A stretch of DNA of 64,000 nucleotides from Formosa sp. (lineage in GTDB: Bacteria; Bacteroidota; Bacteroidia; Flavobacteriales; Flavobacteriaceae), in NCBI GenBank assembly GCA_018673215.1, contig JABHDE010000076.1:56991-120990 (forward strand), in the 5' to 3' direction. Below the pieces are notes generated by a model, which searched no databases, was not told the DNA's origin, and was given only the letters and a program-made list of their open reading frames with translations. Of this stretch, positions 57,021 to 63,776 are shown piece by piece; within the stretch, counting starts at the first letter, position 1; every line of letters starts with the position of its first letter. Both the position numbers and the translations under genes were made by a program.

Positions 57021-60000
57021 ATGCCAAAGAATTTTATAAGCTCACTTATTTGTTTATTTTCTTTTTGTAGTTTTTGTTATGCTCAACCCGTCACAATCGA
57101 CAACTATTCTGTGAATGGTCTCGGGCAAGTACAATTATCAATTGAAGCTCAAGCAAGCAAATATTATGTGCTTCATGCACAGCACAGTTCAACCTATAAT
57201 TGGGCCGTTTCAATGACTCTAGGCGTGAATGGAACCATGATCATCTCTGAGTCCCTTTCAGCATATCCATTAGAAAACTATTCTATCACAGCCCACGACA
57301 TTTCGGCACCCGATGATTATGATGGAGATGGAATAAACGACATTATAGAATTCAACAATATGCCTACGGATTCGCCTTTTAATTTTGCAGAACCTATTGC
57401 AATTAATGATGGAGCCACCTCAATTCCGGATGCGGATACCTTTTTGGAGTTGGCCACCGTAAATAATGTGGGTTGGGCACCATTTCTTGACGATCAATTG
57501 TATGTGAAGTTTGGTATTCTTAATAGAGACACAGACAATCCGCAGGTCTATTTTATAAATAGCAATACCTACACCATTCACGCAAGCTTTTGGAGTGGAA
57601 TTGGAGCCTCAGTCACAGGGGATGATGGCTCCGGAGAGATTGTTTTTAATCCAAACGACATCCTTCCAAACGGCGTTATTGGCAGTTATTCTTTCAATTT
57701 TTCTTTTGGAGATGCCTATAATTTTGAAGCGACCCAAAGAACCTATGAATTATTGGCAGCTAGTATGCCTTTTCTTCAAAATAACATGAACCACTTTATT
57801 GGACAGTCCGACGAAAACGACCACATCAATAATTATGCAGATGATTTTGTGGGCACGAGAGTTGAGGTTGTTTTAGAATCGGATGTTTTCGCGGAAATTA
57901 ATTACATCCCTTTCCACGAAGCTGAAGGCTACGGGTTCTTTAAACACATGACGGATCTTAATGAAACTCCTGGTAGTCGAGACATTGTTCTTTATGATGC
58001 CTTACCAAATTCATTGCCAAGAGTTGGAGGAATTATAACTTCTGTTATACAAACCCCTTTATCACATGTTAATTTAAGAGCGATTCAAGATAATGTTCCC
58101 AATGCATATATTGCAAACCCGTTATTGAATGACGATATCGCAAATCTACTAGGGGGCTATGTTTATTATAAAGTAGAAAACGAGCAGTACGAAATTCGAG
58201 AAGCCACTTTAACCGAAGTAAATAACTGGTATGAAGATCTAAGACCAACCGAACCGCAAATCCCAATTAGAGATTTGAGCATCACCGAAATCATGCCTTT
58301 AGATGATATTAGTTTTGAAATGTCAACCGCGTTTGGAGCAAAGTGTTCCAATGTTGCTACCATGAGATCCTTTGACCTTCCTTCGGGAACAATTCCCGAT
58401 GGTTTTGGAATTCCATTTTACTACTATGATGAATTTATGAAGTTCAATAACTTTTATCAGGAAGTACAAGTCATGATAGACAATCCTACATTTCAAACGG
58501 ATTTAAACTTTCGTATTGACCGTCTCAAAGACCTTAGAAGAGCCATTAAAGACGCTCCAATGCCGCAATGGATGATGGATGATCTACAAGCCATGCATGA
58601 TGCTTTTCCTGTTGGGACAGCCGTTAGGTGTCGATCGAGCACGAACAATGAGGATTTACCCGGATTTAGTGGTGCTGGACTATACACCTCTAAAACCCAA
58701 TACCTAGACGAAGGCCATATCTCTAAATCGATTAAACAGGTCTATGCTAGTATGTGGAATTTTAGAGCCTATGAAGAAAGGGATTTTTATCGAGTAGATC
58801 ATTTTGTAGCCGCAATGGGCCTGTTGTGTCACCCCAATTTTCAAGGAGAACAATCCAATGGAGTTGGAATTAGTATCGATCCAATCTACGAGACAGAAGG
58901 CACCTTTTATCTAAACACCCAAGTCGGAGAGTCCTTGATTACAAATCCCGACCCGAATTCGGTCCCAGAAGAACTTTTAATATATGAAGATCCCGAACAA
59001 GGGGGAGGGTATCTCGTGCTCAGGCTGTCCAACTTAGTCAACCCAGGCGAATTGGTAATGGATCAAGTTTATATCGATCAAATGAGAGAATTTCTCAGTG
59101 TTATTCATGATGGGTTTGAAATACTTTATAACGTTGTAGGCGCAGAAGGTTTTGGAGTAGATATCGAATATAAGGTTACAGCACAAGATCAATTGATCAT
59201 AAAACAAGCAAGGCCATGGGTTTCGTTTTGGGCAAATATTAATGCCGATAACGACTTGGGGGTTATTGCAATTGTCGAGCCTCAGTCATCCTCTAGTCTC
59301 GGAAATAGCGAGCTTGTCACAGCTACGATTGCCAATCAAGGTTTAAATGCCATGAGTAATTTTGATATCGAGCTTGTTGTAGACGGTCAATCGATGGAAA
59401 CAATTACGATACCGCAAGCAATTCAACCTTTTAGTGAAGCAGATTTTCAGTTTTCAGTCCCGCAAGATTTTTCAGCTATTGGAGAATATAATGTCACAGC
59501 AATTGTGAGCCATCCAGATGATGAATACGAAAATAATGATACTTTAAATGTTGTTTTAAGTAAAGTTCATGAATTAGACGGCGCGATTTCAGTTGGAGAG
59601 ATTGCAGTTGTTTGTGATGAGGTCGTCGAAGTGGACGCAATCGTTACCAACAATGGAGCATCAACCATCTCCGAGTTACAAATTGAGGTTGTCGTTAATG
59701 GTTCAGTTGTAGAGGTTATAAATACCTCTGTGGACATTGCATTCCAAGAGCAAGAAACGGTAACAGTTGTGATTGATGACAACCTTCAACAAAACAACAA
59801 CATTACACTAAACGTATTAAACATCAACACTCAAGAAGATCAAGATTTAACCAATAATTCGGTTTCTACAACGACAAGCCTTGACTCTAACTATGATACA
59901 ATCACGTTAGTGATCAATGCGGATAATTATGCTGGAGAAACATCCTGGAAGCTTCTGGACGAAGCGAACGAAATTATATCCACAGGCGCTTTAAGTTCCA

Positions 60001-61397
60001 ACGATTCTAACTCGGTATATAGTGAAGACATTTGTGTGGATTATACGTCCTGCTTCTCTTTGTATTTTTACGACTCTTATGGAGATGGAATTTGCTGTGC
60101 TTATGGCGAAGGGAATTTTCAGGTCTTGGATGCTTCAGGAAACACAATTCTTACAAATGACGGTGAATTTGACAACTTTGCAAAAGAAGTCTTTTGTCTT
60201 GATGAATCGGGATGTGAGATTACAGCGGAGGTTAATGTAACGCACGCAACGTCTTCTTCTGCTAATGATGCTGTGATCACAATAAATACAAGTACTGGGA
60301 TGAGTCCTTTCCAATATAGCATTGATGGAGGAGAAACTCTCTCCGATTCAAATACCTTTGTTAATTTACCACCAGGAGATTATAATGTATTTGTTCTGGG
60401 TGCTACGGGACTTTGCTCTTTTCAGGAAATCGTTTCGGTTGAAGCCTGTGATTTTTCTTCAGTCGATATCGAAGCGACTTCAGTTTCTTCTGTGGTTTCA
60501 ACAAACGGCTCTATAGTCATTACTCCAACTTCAGGAGAGGGTCCTTATCAATACAGTATTGATGGAGGTCAAACTTTTAGCCAAAACAATGTGTTTTCCA
60601 ACTTAGCTGTAGGCGACTATAATGTTGTTGTAAAAGATATTGCAGACATCTGTATATATGAAGTAGGGGTGCCTATTGAAGTTGAAGGATTGGTCATTAA
60701 TGAAATTAATTACAGCTCAAGTACTGCTTTTAACGCTGGTGATTGGATTGAATTATACAACCCAAAAGCAATAACCATTGACATTTCAAATTGGCAAATA
60801 AAAGACGACAATAACACTCATGTATTTATCATTCCAGAGGGAACTCAAATAGCTGGAAATGGATTTTTGGTCATCGTCAAAGATGCGGCTGCTTTTAGTA
60901 GTGTCTTTCCAAACATTCCTTATATAGGGGAGTTGGACTTTGGATTTGGAGGGTCGGATGCCGTTAGAGTGTACAATTCCGACAGTAAACTCATGGACGA
61001 TGTGTTCTACGATTCCATAGCACCTTGGCCAATCTGTGCCGATGAAACTGGTAACACCTTGGAGTTGATGTCACCAGATTTAGACAATGCGTTGCCAGGG
61101 AGTTGGAGTTGTATTAATGACAATGGAAGCCCTAATGCCGTCAATAGTCCAGGACTTTCTGTTGAAGTCGTGGACTCAAATTCGATTGCACTGTATCCAA
61201 ACCCTGTTAAAAACACGCTATACATTAAAGGAAATTCAGGAAGTTACGACATTGAAGTGTATTCAATCCTCGGACAGCGCGTTATGACTGCTTTCGATGT
61301 TAATGAAATAGATGTAAGGTCGTTTAATGAAGGTATTTACTTGATACGTGTAAGTACTAAAAACGGAACTACTGTAAAACGCTTTATCAAGTTTTGA
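57021..61397 (+). CDS. T9SS-secreted multidomain protein with PEP/pyruvate-dikinase-like module
   Basis: 1458 residues. The signal peptide is MPKNFISSLICLFSFCSFCYAQ. A DYDGDGIND calcium-type motif is near 97-105. A swivelling phosphohistidine-like segment is at about 343 (TPLSHVNLRAIQDNVP). A PPDK N-terminal/ATP-grasp-like domain follows at about 438-740 (GAKCSNVATM; RCRSSTNNEDLPGFSGAG; IKQARPW). Next come two CARDB-like domains (743-970), a GDGICCAYGEG module (about 1020), two SprB-like repeats (about 1070-1213; SPFQYSIDGGETLSDSN), a lamin-tail domain (1223-1360; LVINEINYSS...GDWIELYNP) and a T9SS type A sorting domain (LYPNPVKNTLYI...VKRFIKF). The order His domain before ATP-grasp resembles glucan water dikinase. 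Activity outside the cell, where ATP is scarce, is unproven. Confidence 0.85.
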   Translation: MPKNFISSLICLFSFCSFCYAQPVTIDNYSVNGLGQVQLSIEAQASKYYVLHAQHSSTYNWAVSMTLGVNGTMIISESLSAYPLENYSITAHDISAPDDYDGDGINDIIEFNNMPTDSPFNFAEPIAINDGATSIPDADTFLELATVNNVGWAPFLDDQLYVKFGILNRDTDNPQVYFINSNTYTIHASFWSGIGASVTGDDGSGEIVFNPNDILPNGVIGSYSFNFSFGDAYNFEATQRTYELLAASMPFLQNNMNHFIGQSDENDHINNYADDFVGTRVEVVLESDVFAEINYIPFHEAEGYGFFKHMTDLNETPGSRDIVLYDALPNSLPRVGGIITSVIQTPLSHVNLRAIQDNVPNAYIANPLLNDDIANLLGGYVYYKVENEQYEIREATLTEVNNWYEDLRPTEPQIPIRDLSITEIMPLDDISFEMSTAFGAKCSNVATMRSFDLPSGTIPDGFGIPFYYYDEFMKFNNFYQEVQVMIDNPTFQTDLNFRIDRLKDLRRAIKDAPMPQWMMDDLQAMHDAFPVGTAVRCRSSTNNEDLPGFSGAGLYTSKTQYLDEGHISKSIKQVYASMWNFRAYEERDFYRVDHFVAAMGLLCHPNFQGEQSNGVGISIDPIYETEGTFYLNTQVGESLITNPDPNSVPEELLIYEDPEQGGGYLVLRLSNLVNPGELVMDQVYIDQMREFLSVIHDGFEILYNVVGAEGFGVDIEYKVTAQDQLIIKQARPWVSFWANINADNDLGVIAIVEPQSSSSLGNSELVTATIANQGLNAMSNFDIELVVDGQSMETITIPQAIQPFSEADFQFSVPQDFSAIGEYNVTAIVSHPDDEYENNDTLNVVLSKVHELDGAISVGEIAVVCDEVVEVDAIVTNNGASTISELQIEVVVNGSVVEVINTSVDIAFQEQETVTVVIDDNLQQNNNITLNVLNINTQEDQDLTNNSVSTTTSLDSNYDTITLVINADNYAGETSWKLLDEANEIISTGALSSNDSNSVYSEDICVDYTSCFSLYFYDSYGDGICCAYGEGNFQVLDASGNTILTNDGEFDNFAKEVFCLDESGCEITAEVNVTHATSSSANDAVITINTSTGMSPFQYSIDGGETLSDSNTFVNLPPGDYNVFVLGATGLCSFQEIVSVEACDFSSVDIEATSVSSVVSTNGSIVITPTSGEGPYQYSIDGGQTFSQNNVFSNLAVGDYNVVVKDIADICIYEVGVPIEVEGLVINEINYSSSTAFNAGDWIELYNPKAITIDISNWQIKDDNNTHVFIIPEGTQIAGNGFLVIVKDAAAFSSVFPNIPYIGELDFGFGGSDAVRVYNSDSKLMDDVFYDSIAPWPICADETGNTLELMSPDLDNALPGSWSCINDNGSPNAVNSPGLSVEVVDSNSIALYPNPVKNTLYIKGNSGSYDIEVYSILGQRVMTAFDVNEIDVRSFNEGIYLIRVSTKNGTTVKRFIKF

Positions 61398-61429
61398 TAT
61401 AAAACTTGATAAAGCATTTAATTTTTAAA
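61381..61429 (+). terminator. Terminator overlapping the end of the T9SS gene
   Basis: Perfect 15-bp inverted repeat GCTTTATCAAGTTTT / AAAACTTGATAAAGC with a 5-base loop, beginning in the last codons of the CDS and followed by an AT-rich tail. It marks the left border of the repeat array that begins at 61431. Confidence 0.8.
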
Positions 61430-61430
61430 T

Positions 61431-61480
61431 GAGGTTTAGAGCTCACTGAATTAAAGGAAGAAGATATGTCTATGGGTTAA
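61431..61480 (+). repeat. Integrase-3'-end repeat R1 (degenerate)
   Basis: First of six copies of a 50-base direct repeat. In the integrase frame it reads GLELTELKEEDMSMG-stop. It lies 33 bases after the T9SS gene stop. It is the most diverged copy together with R6. Confidence 0.85.
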
Positions 61481-61530
61481 GCCAATTTTTTGTTTTCGAA
61501 CATCACTGCCTTAATATTATACACCCATCA

Positions 61531-61764
61531 TTAATCACAAGGCCCCTCTTCATATGCTATAACACCGCTCCAATTCATAGCCTTACAACTGTTATCGAAT
61601 GTTACTCCATCACACCCACAAACAGGTTCAAAAATCTCTATACACACCATTTCTAAATCAATCAGAAATTCATCAACACACATATTGGGTGTGTATTCAT
61701 TATCATCCCTACTAGAGTAAGCAAAGATGAGTAAAGCCGAGAGTAAGAGTTTTTTTTATAGCAT
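61531..61764 (-). pseudogene. Broken Kazal-type protease inhibitor lipoprotein
   Basis: This is not in the ORF track because the third codon is TAA (ATG CTA TAA AAA AAA CTC). From there the frame is open to 61531. It contains a signal-like LLLSALLIFAYSS in which the expected lipobox Cys is Tyr, then a Kazal-like domain with the pattern C...C..IFEPVCGCDGVTFDNSC...GVIAYEEGPCD. Kazal domains inhibit serine proteases; small secreted versions occur in marine Bacteroidota. The stop and the missing lipobox Cys indicate decay. It is the first cassette content after R1. Confidence 0.65.
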
Positions 61765-61801
61765 AAAGTTTTTTAGAATAAACCACTACAGATTTTTTCA
61801 T

Positions 61802-61927
61802 TTAGTTACAGGGGTCTGTAAGTGATGTTCTTAAATAGGTTTCTGGATAATCTGGATCATCTGAATACTCAACAGTTAGGTTGTTCCCATTATTTGAAGC
61901 TGTTACTGTTACAACCAATGACTGTGC
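61802..61927 (-). pseudogene. C-terminal fragment of a cassette-type gene
   Basis: The minus frame is open for 41 codons (VVTVTASNNGNNLTVEYSDDPDYPETYLRTSLTDPCN-stop) and is cut at its N-terminal side exactly where the integrase fragment begins. It ends in ...CN-TAA within TTTAG, the same ending used by intact cassette genes of the array. I do not recognise a family. It creates the false N-terminal half of the plus-strand ORF 61822-62238. Confidence 0.55.
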
Positions 61928-61929
61928 CT

Positions 61930-62238
61930 AGTTTTATCAAATCTCACCTACATAAAAAAAGTTTAAATGACAATGTTTTTACTGGAGATCAAAGCAGTAG
62001 AAACCCAGATTATTTTAAAACACTGTGGAGCAGATACAAGAAACAAACTAAGCTTTTGAAGGAAGGACAAACATTGTACTCATTTAGACACTCTGGGGCT
62101 ATAGAAATCTTTAAGAGAACAGGCTCTATAACCAAGCTACAGAAAGCAATGGGGCATTCATCTATAAATGTAAGTTTAACCTATTTAAGGGGTTTAGAAA
62201 TAGCTGAACTGAAGGAAGAGGATATGCCTATGGTTTAG
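61930..62238 (+). pseudogene. Tyrosine recombinase (integrase), C-terminal fragment
   Basis: About 102 codons of a phage-type integrase. TLYSFRHSGAIEIFKRTG holds the second catalytic Arg, LQKAMGHSSINVSLTYLR holds the His and the nucleophilic Tyr, and the tail is RGLEIAELKEEDMPMV. The N-terminal half and the first catalytic Arg are missing, so it cannot work alone. The track ORF starts at 61822, but its first 36 codons are antisense to another gene fragment. Its last 50 bases are repeat R2, and the other five repeats are copies of this same 3' end. Confidence 0.8.
62189..62238 (+). repeat. Integrase-3'-end repeat R2
   Basis: The repeat in its coding context: GLEIAELKEEDMPMV-stop at the end of the integrase fragment. 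The final TTTAG also supplies the TAA stop of the minus-strand lipoprotein gene that follows. Confidence 0.9.
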
Positions 62239-62636
62239 TTACACTCAGAATTTAATCTAAACAAACTGTATCCAGGTGTTTCAAAGTATGCCTCTCCACC
62301 ATCACATTCAAATTTAATTGTAGTAACTAATTCATTACCAAAATTTAAATCAACCGTTAGGACCTCATTTTCATATGTATAATTAAGAGGGTTCGGAATA
62401 TGATTTCCATCATTTGCTTCATAGGAGTTAAATAACGCATTACAATCACCTTCAACACAATAATAAGTGTATCGTAACCCATCTTTATAAAGATACATTG
62501 TATTTCCCTCTGGTATCATTCCTTCGATAAGCCATTTACCTTCAATTGAATAATCTGGTACTGGCAAACTTTCTGAATCATTTTCACAACTCATAATGAG
62601 AAAAGCAAATAATAATGGTAATAATAATTTTTTCAT
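62235..62636 (-). CDS. Cassette lipoprotein 1 (lipocalin-like)
   Basis: 133 residues. Lipoprotein signal MKKLLLPLLFAFLIMSCENDSE with Cys17. The mature domain reads IEGKWL...NTMYLYKDGLRYTYY...IPNPLNYTYENEVLTVDLNFGN...IKFECDGGEAYF, ending NSECN. It is homologous to 62754-63149 and 55591-56019. Its stop codon lies inside repeat R2. The region upstream of its ATG is identical to that of cassette lipoprotein 2 for 85 bases. Function unknown; it is surface- or periplasm-anchored. Confidence 0.78.
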   Translation of the reverse strand: MKKLLLPLLFAFLIMSCENDSESLPVPDYSIEGKWLIEGMIPEGNTMYLYKDGLRYTYYCVEGDCNALFNSYEANDGNHIPNPLNYTYENEVLTVDLNFGNELVTTIKFECDGGEAYFETPGYSLFRLNSECN

Positions 62637-62706
62637 AATTTAATGTGTTTTTAAAAATAAATAAGTTGCAATTTACAACAAATGTCCGTTAAATAATCTC
62701 TATTTA
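62622..62706. repeat. 85-base identical upstream segment, copy a
   Basis: Identical to 63135-63219. It spans the first codons of the lipoprotein gene, its 5' region and the start of the next integrase-end repeat (to TATTTA). It contains an imperfect palindrome GTTGCAATTTACAAC. Confidence 0.9.
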
Positions 62707-62757
62707 TGTGGTTTAGAAATAGCTGAATTGAAAGAGGAGGATATGCCTATGGTTTAG
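62701..62757 (+). repeat. Integrase-3'-end repeat R3
   Basis: Reads YLCGLEIAELKEEDMPMV-stop. It differs from R2 in the 50-base core by one base next to the Gly codon and by synonymous changes (CTG/TTG, AAG/AAA, GAA/GAG). Homology to the integrase extends upstream to TATTTA. Confidence 0.9.
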
Positions 62758-63149
62758 TTACAGTCAGAGCTTAACCTCCAAAGTTTACCACTATTTTCAA
62801 AATATATTTTACCCCCATCACATTCAAATGTAACTATCTCTTGTATTCCATCTATGATTACAGTATATCCATCATATGTATAAGAATCGGTACCTGGGAT
62901 TCTATCTGAACTATCTAATGAGTTCCAAAATGCATCAGTACAAGGATTAACCCCATTACAGTCTCCGTAATATGTGTATCTTTTTCCATCTAAATATTCA
63001 TACATTGTATTTGCATCTGTTCTATTTTCAGATGGCGACCATAGCCATTTACCTTCAACTGTATAAGCTGGTAATGGGTTGTCTTCTGAATCGTTTTCAC
63101 AACCCATAACAAAAAGAGCAAAGAATAATGGTGCTAATAATTTTTTCAT
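62754..63149 (-). CDS. Cassette lipoprotein 2 (lipocalin-like)
   Basis: 131 residues. Lipoprotein signal MKKLLAPLFFALFVMGCENDSED with Cys17. The mature domain reads VEGKWLW...NTMYEYLDGKRYTYYGDC...DRIPGTDSYTYDGYTVIIDG...TFECDGGKIYF, ending SSDCN. It is clearly related to cassette lipoprotein 1 but substantially diverged, although the flanking upstream DNA is identical. The TAA stop falls inside repeat R3. Function unknown. Confidence 0.78.
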   Translation of the reverse strand: MKKLLAPLFFALFVMGCENDSEDNPLPAYTVEGKWLWSPSENRTDANTMYEYLDGKRYTYYGDCNGVNPCTDAFWNSLDSSDRIPGTDSYTYDGYTVIIDGIQEIVTFECDGGKIYFENSGKLWRLSSDCN

Positions 63150-63219
63150 AATTTAATGTGTTTTTAAAAATAAATAAGTTGCAATTTACAACAAATGTCC
63201 GTTAAATAATCTCTATTTA
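63135..63219. repeat. 85-base identical upstream segment, copy b
   Basis: Second copy of 62622-62706, between the ATG of cassette lipoprotein 2 and repeat R4. No mismatches were seen by eye. Confidence 0.9.
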
Positions 63220-63270
63220 CGAGGTTTAGAACTCCCTGAATTGAAGGAGGAGGATATGCCTATTTTTTAG
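63214..63270 (+). repeat. Integrase-3'-end repeat R4
   Basis: Reads YLRGLELPELKEEDMPIF-stop. The GG of ATGG is replaced by TT, which moves the stop of the minus-strand gene three codons into the repeat. Confidence 0.9.
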
Positions 63271-63427
63271 GTTTTAAGGACTCAAGCCAAACAAGTATAG
63301 TAGCTACTATAATACCTGCCCAAATAAACAGCTCAGCTATACTAATATCATAAACTCTCCAAATAATAAATGACAGGGTGCTTATTGTCAAGGATGTGAT
63401 ACAAGCAATCTTATATGATTTTTTCAT
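63260..63427 (-). CDS. Cassette small membrane protein (two helices)
   Basis: 55 residues, below the ORF-track cutoff. ATG at 63427, TAG at 63260. The protein begins MKKSYKIACITSLTISTLSF and has two hydrophobic segments (IACITSLTISTLSFIIW; IAELFIWAGIIVATILVWL) and a basic end LKPKK. The last codons are read from repeat R4. It fills the unit between R4 and R5 exactly, as the lipoproteins do in their units. Unknown function. Confidence 0.6.
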   Translation of the reverse strand: MKKSYKIACITSLTISTLSFIIWRVYDISIAELFIWAGIIVATILVWLESLKPKK

Positions 63428-63457
63428 ATTCTAAATATAGTAATTAATTTAATTTTA

Positions 63458-63514
63458 ACCTGTTTAAGATATTTAGAACTCCCTGAATTGAAGGAAGATA
63501 TGCCTATGGTTTAG
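63458..63514 (+). repeat. Integrase-3'-end repeat R5
   Basis: Reads TCLRYLELPELKEDMPMV-stop, with one codon (Glu) deleted in frame. Homology to the integrase extends further upstream than in other copies, including TTTAACC. Confidence 0.9.
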
Positions 63515-63654
63515 TCCCCTAAAAGAATTGTACCAACAATCATTGATATAAAAATTAAACCAGAAATAAAAAGAACTATTTTAGTTATCTTTTTTTGTTT
63601 TTCACTCCCAGCGTCCTCGACACCATATCTATCATAATCGTTAAAACCATTCAT
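63511..63654 (-). CDS. Cassette small membrane protein (one helix)
   Basis: 47 residues, below the ORF-track cutoff. ATG at 63654. A polar N-terminus (MNGFNDYDRYGVEDAGSEKQKK) is followed by one helix (IVLFISGLIFISMIVGTILLG) and Asp-stop. The TAA is supplied by repeat R5. Unknown function; it may have a single-pass membrane topology. Confidence 0.6.
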   Translation of the reverse strand: MNGFNDYDRYGVEDAGSEKQKKITKIVLFISGLIFISMIVGTILLGD

Positions 63655-63696
63655 ACTTTTTTATCAAATATAATAAAAGTAAACAAACCAAATTAA

Positions 63697-63746
63697 GAGG
63701 TTTAGAAATAACTGAACTGAAAGAGAAAAATATGCCTATGGTTCAA
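63697..63746 (+). repeat. Integrase-3'-end repeat R6 (stop lost)
   Basis: Reads GLEITELKEKNMPMVQ and continues; the TAG is replaced by CAA. A perfect 7-base inverted repeat (CAAGTAT / ATACTTG, 63744-63769) follows directly. Confidence 0.85.
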
Positions 63747-63776
63747 GTATGCGTAATATTATATACTTGTGGTTTA

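Noticed and set aside
61822-61927. N-terminal half of the 138-residue plus-strand ORF as integrase
   Set aside because: It is antisense to a minus-strand gene fragment with a plausible protein sequence and shows no recombinase similarity, so only the part from about 61930 is treated as integrase.
61431-63746. CRISPR array
   Set aside because: The repeats encode a recombinase C-terminus, are 47-50 bases long with coding-type divergence, are separated by gene-length units of uneven size, and no cas genes are present.
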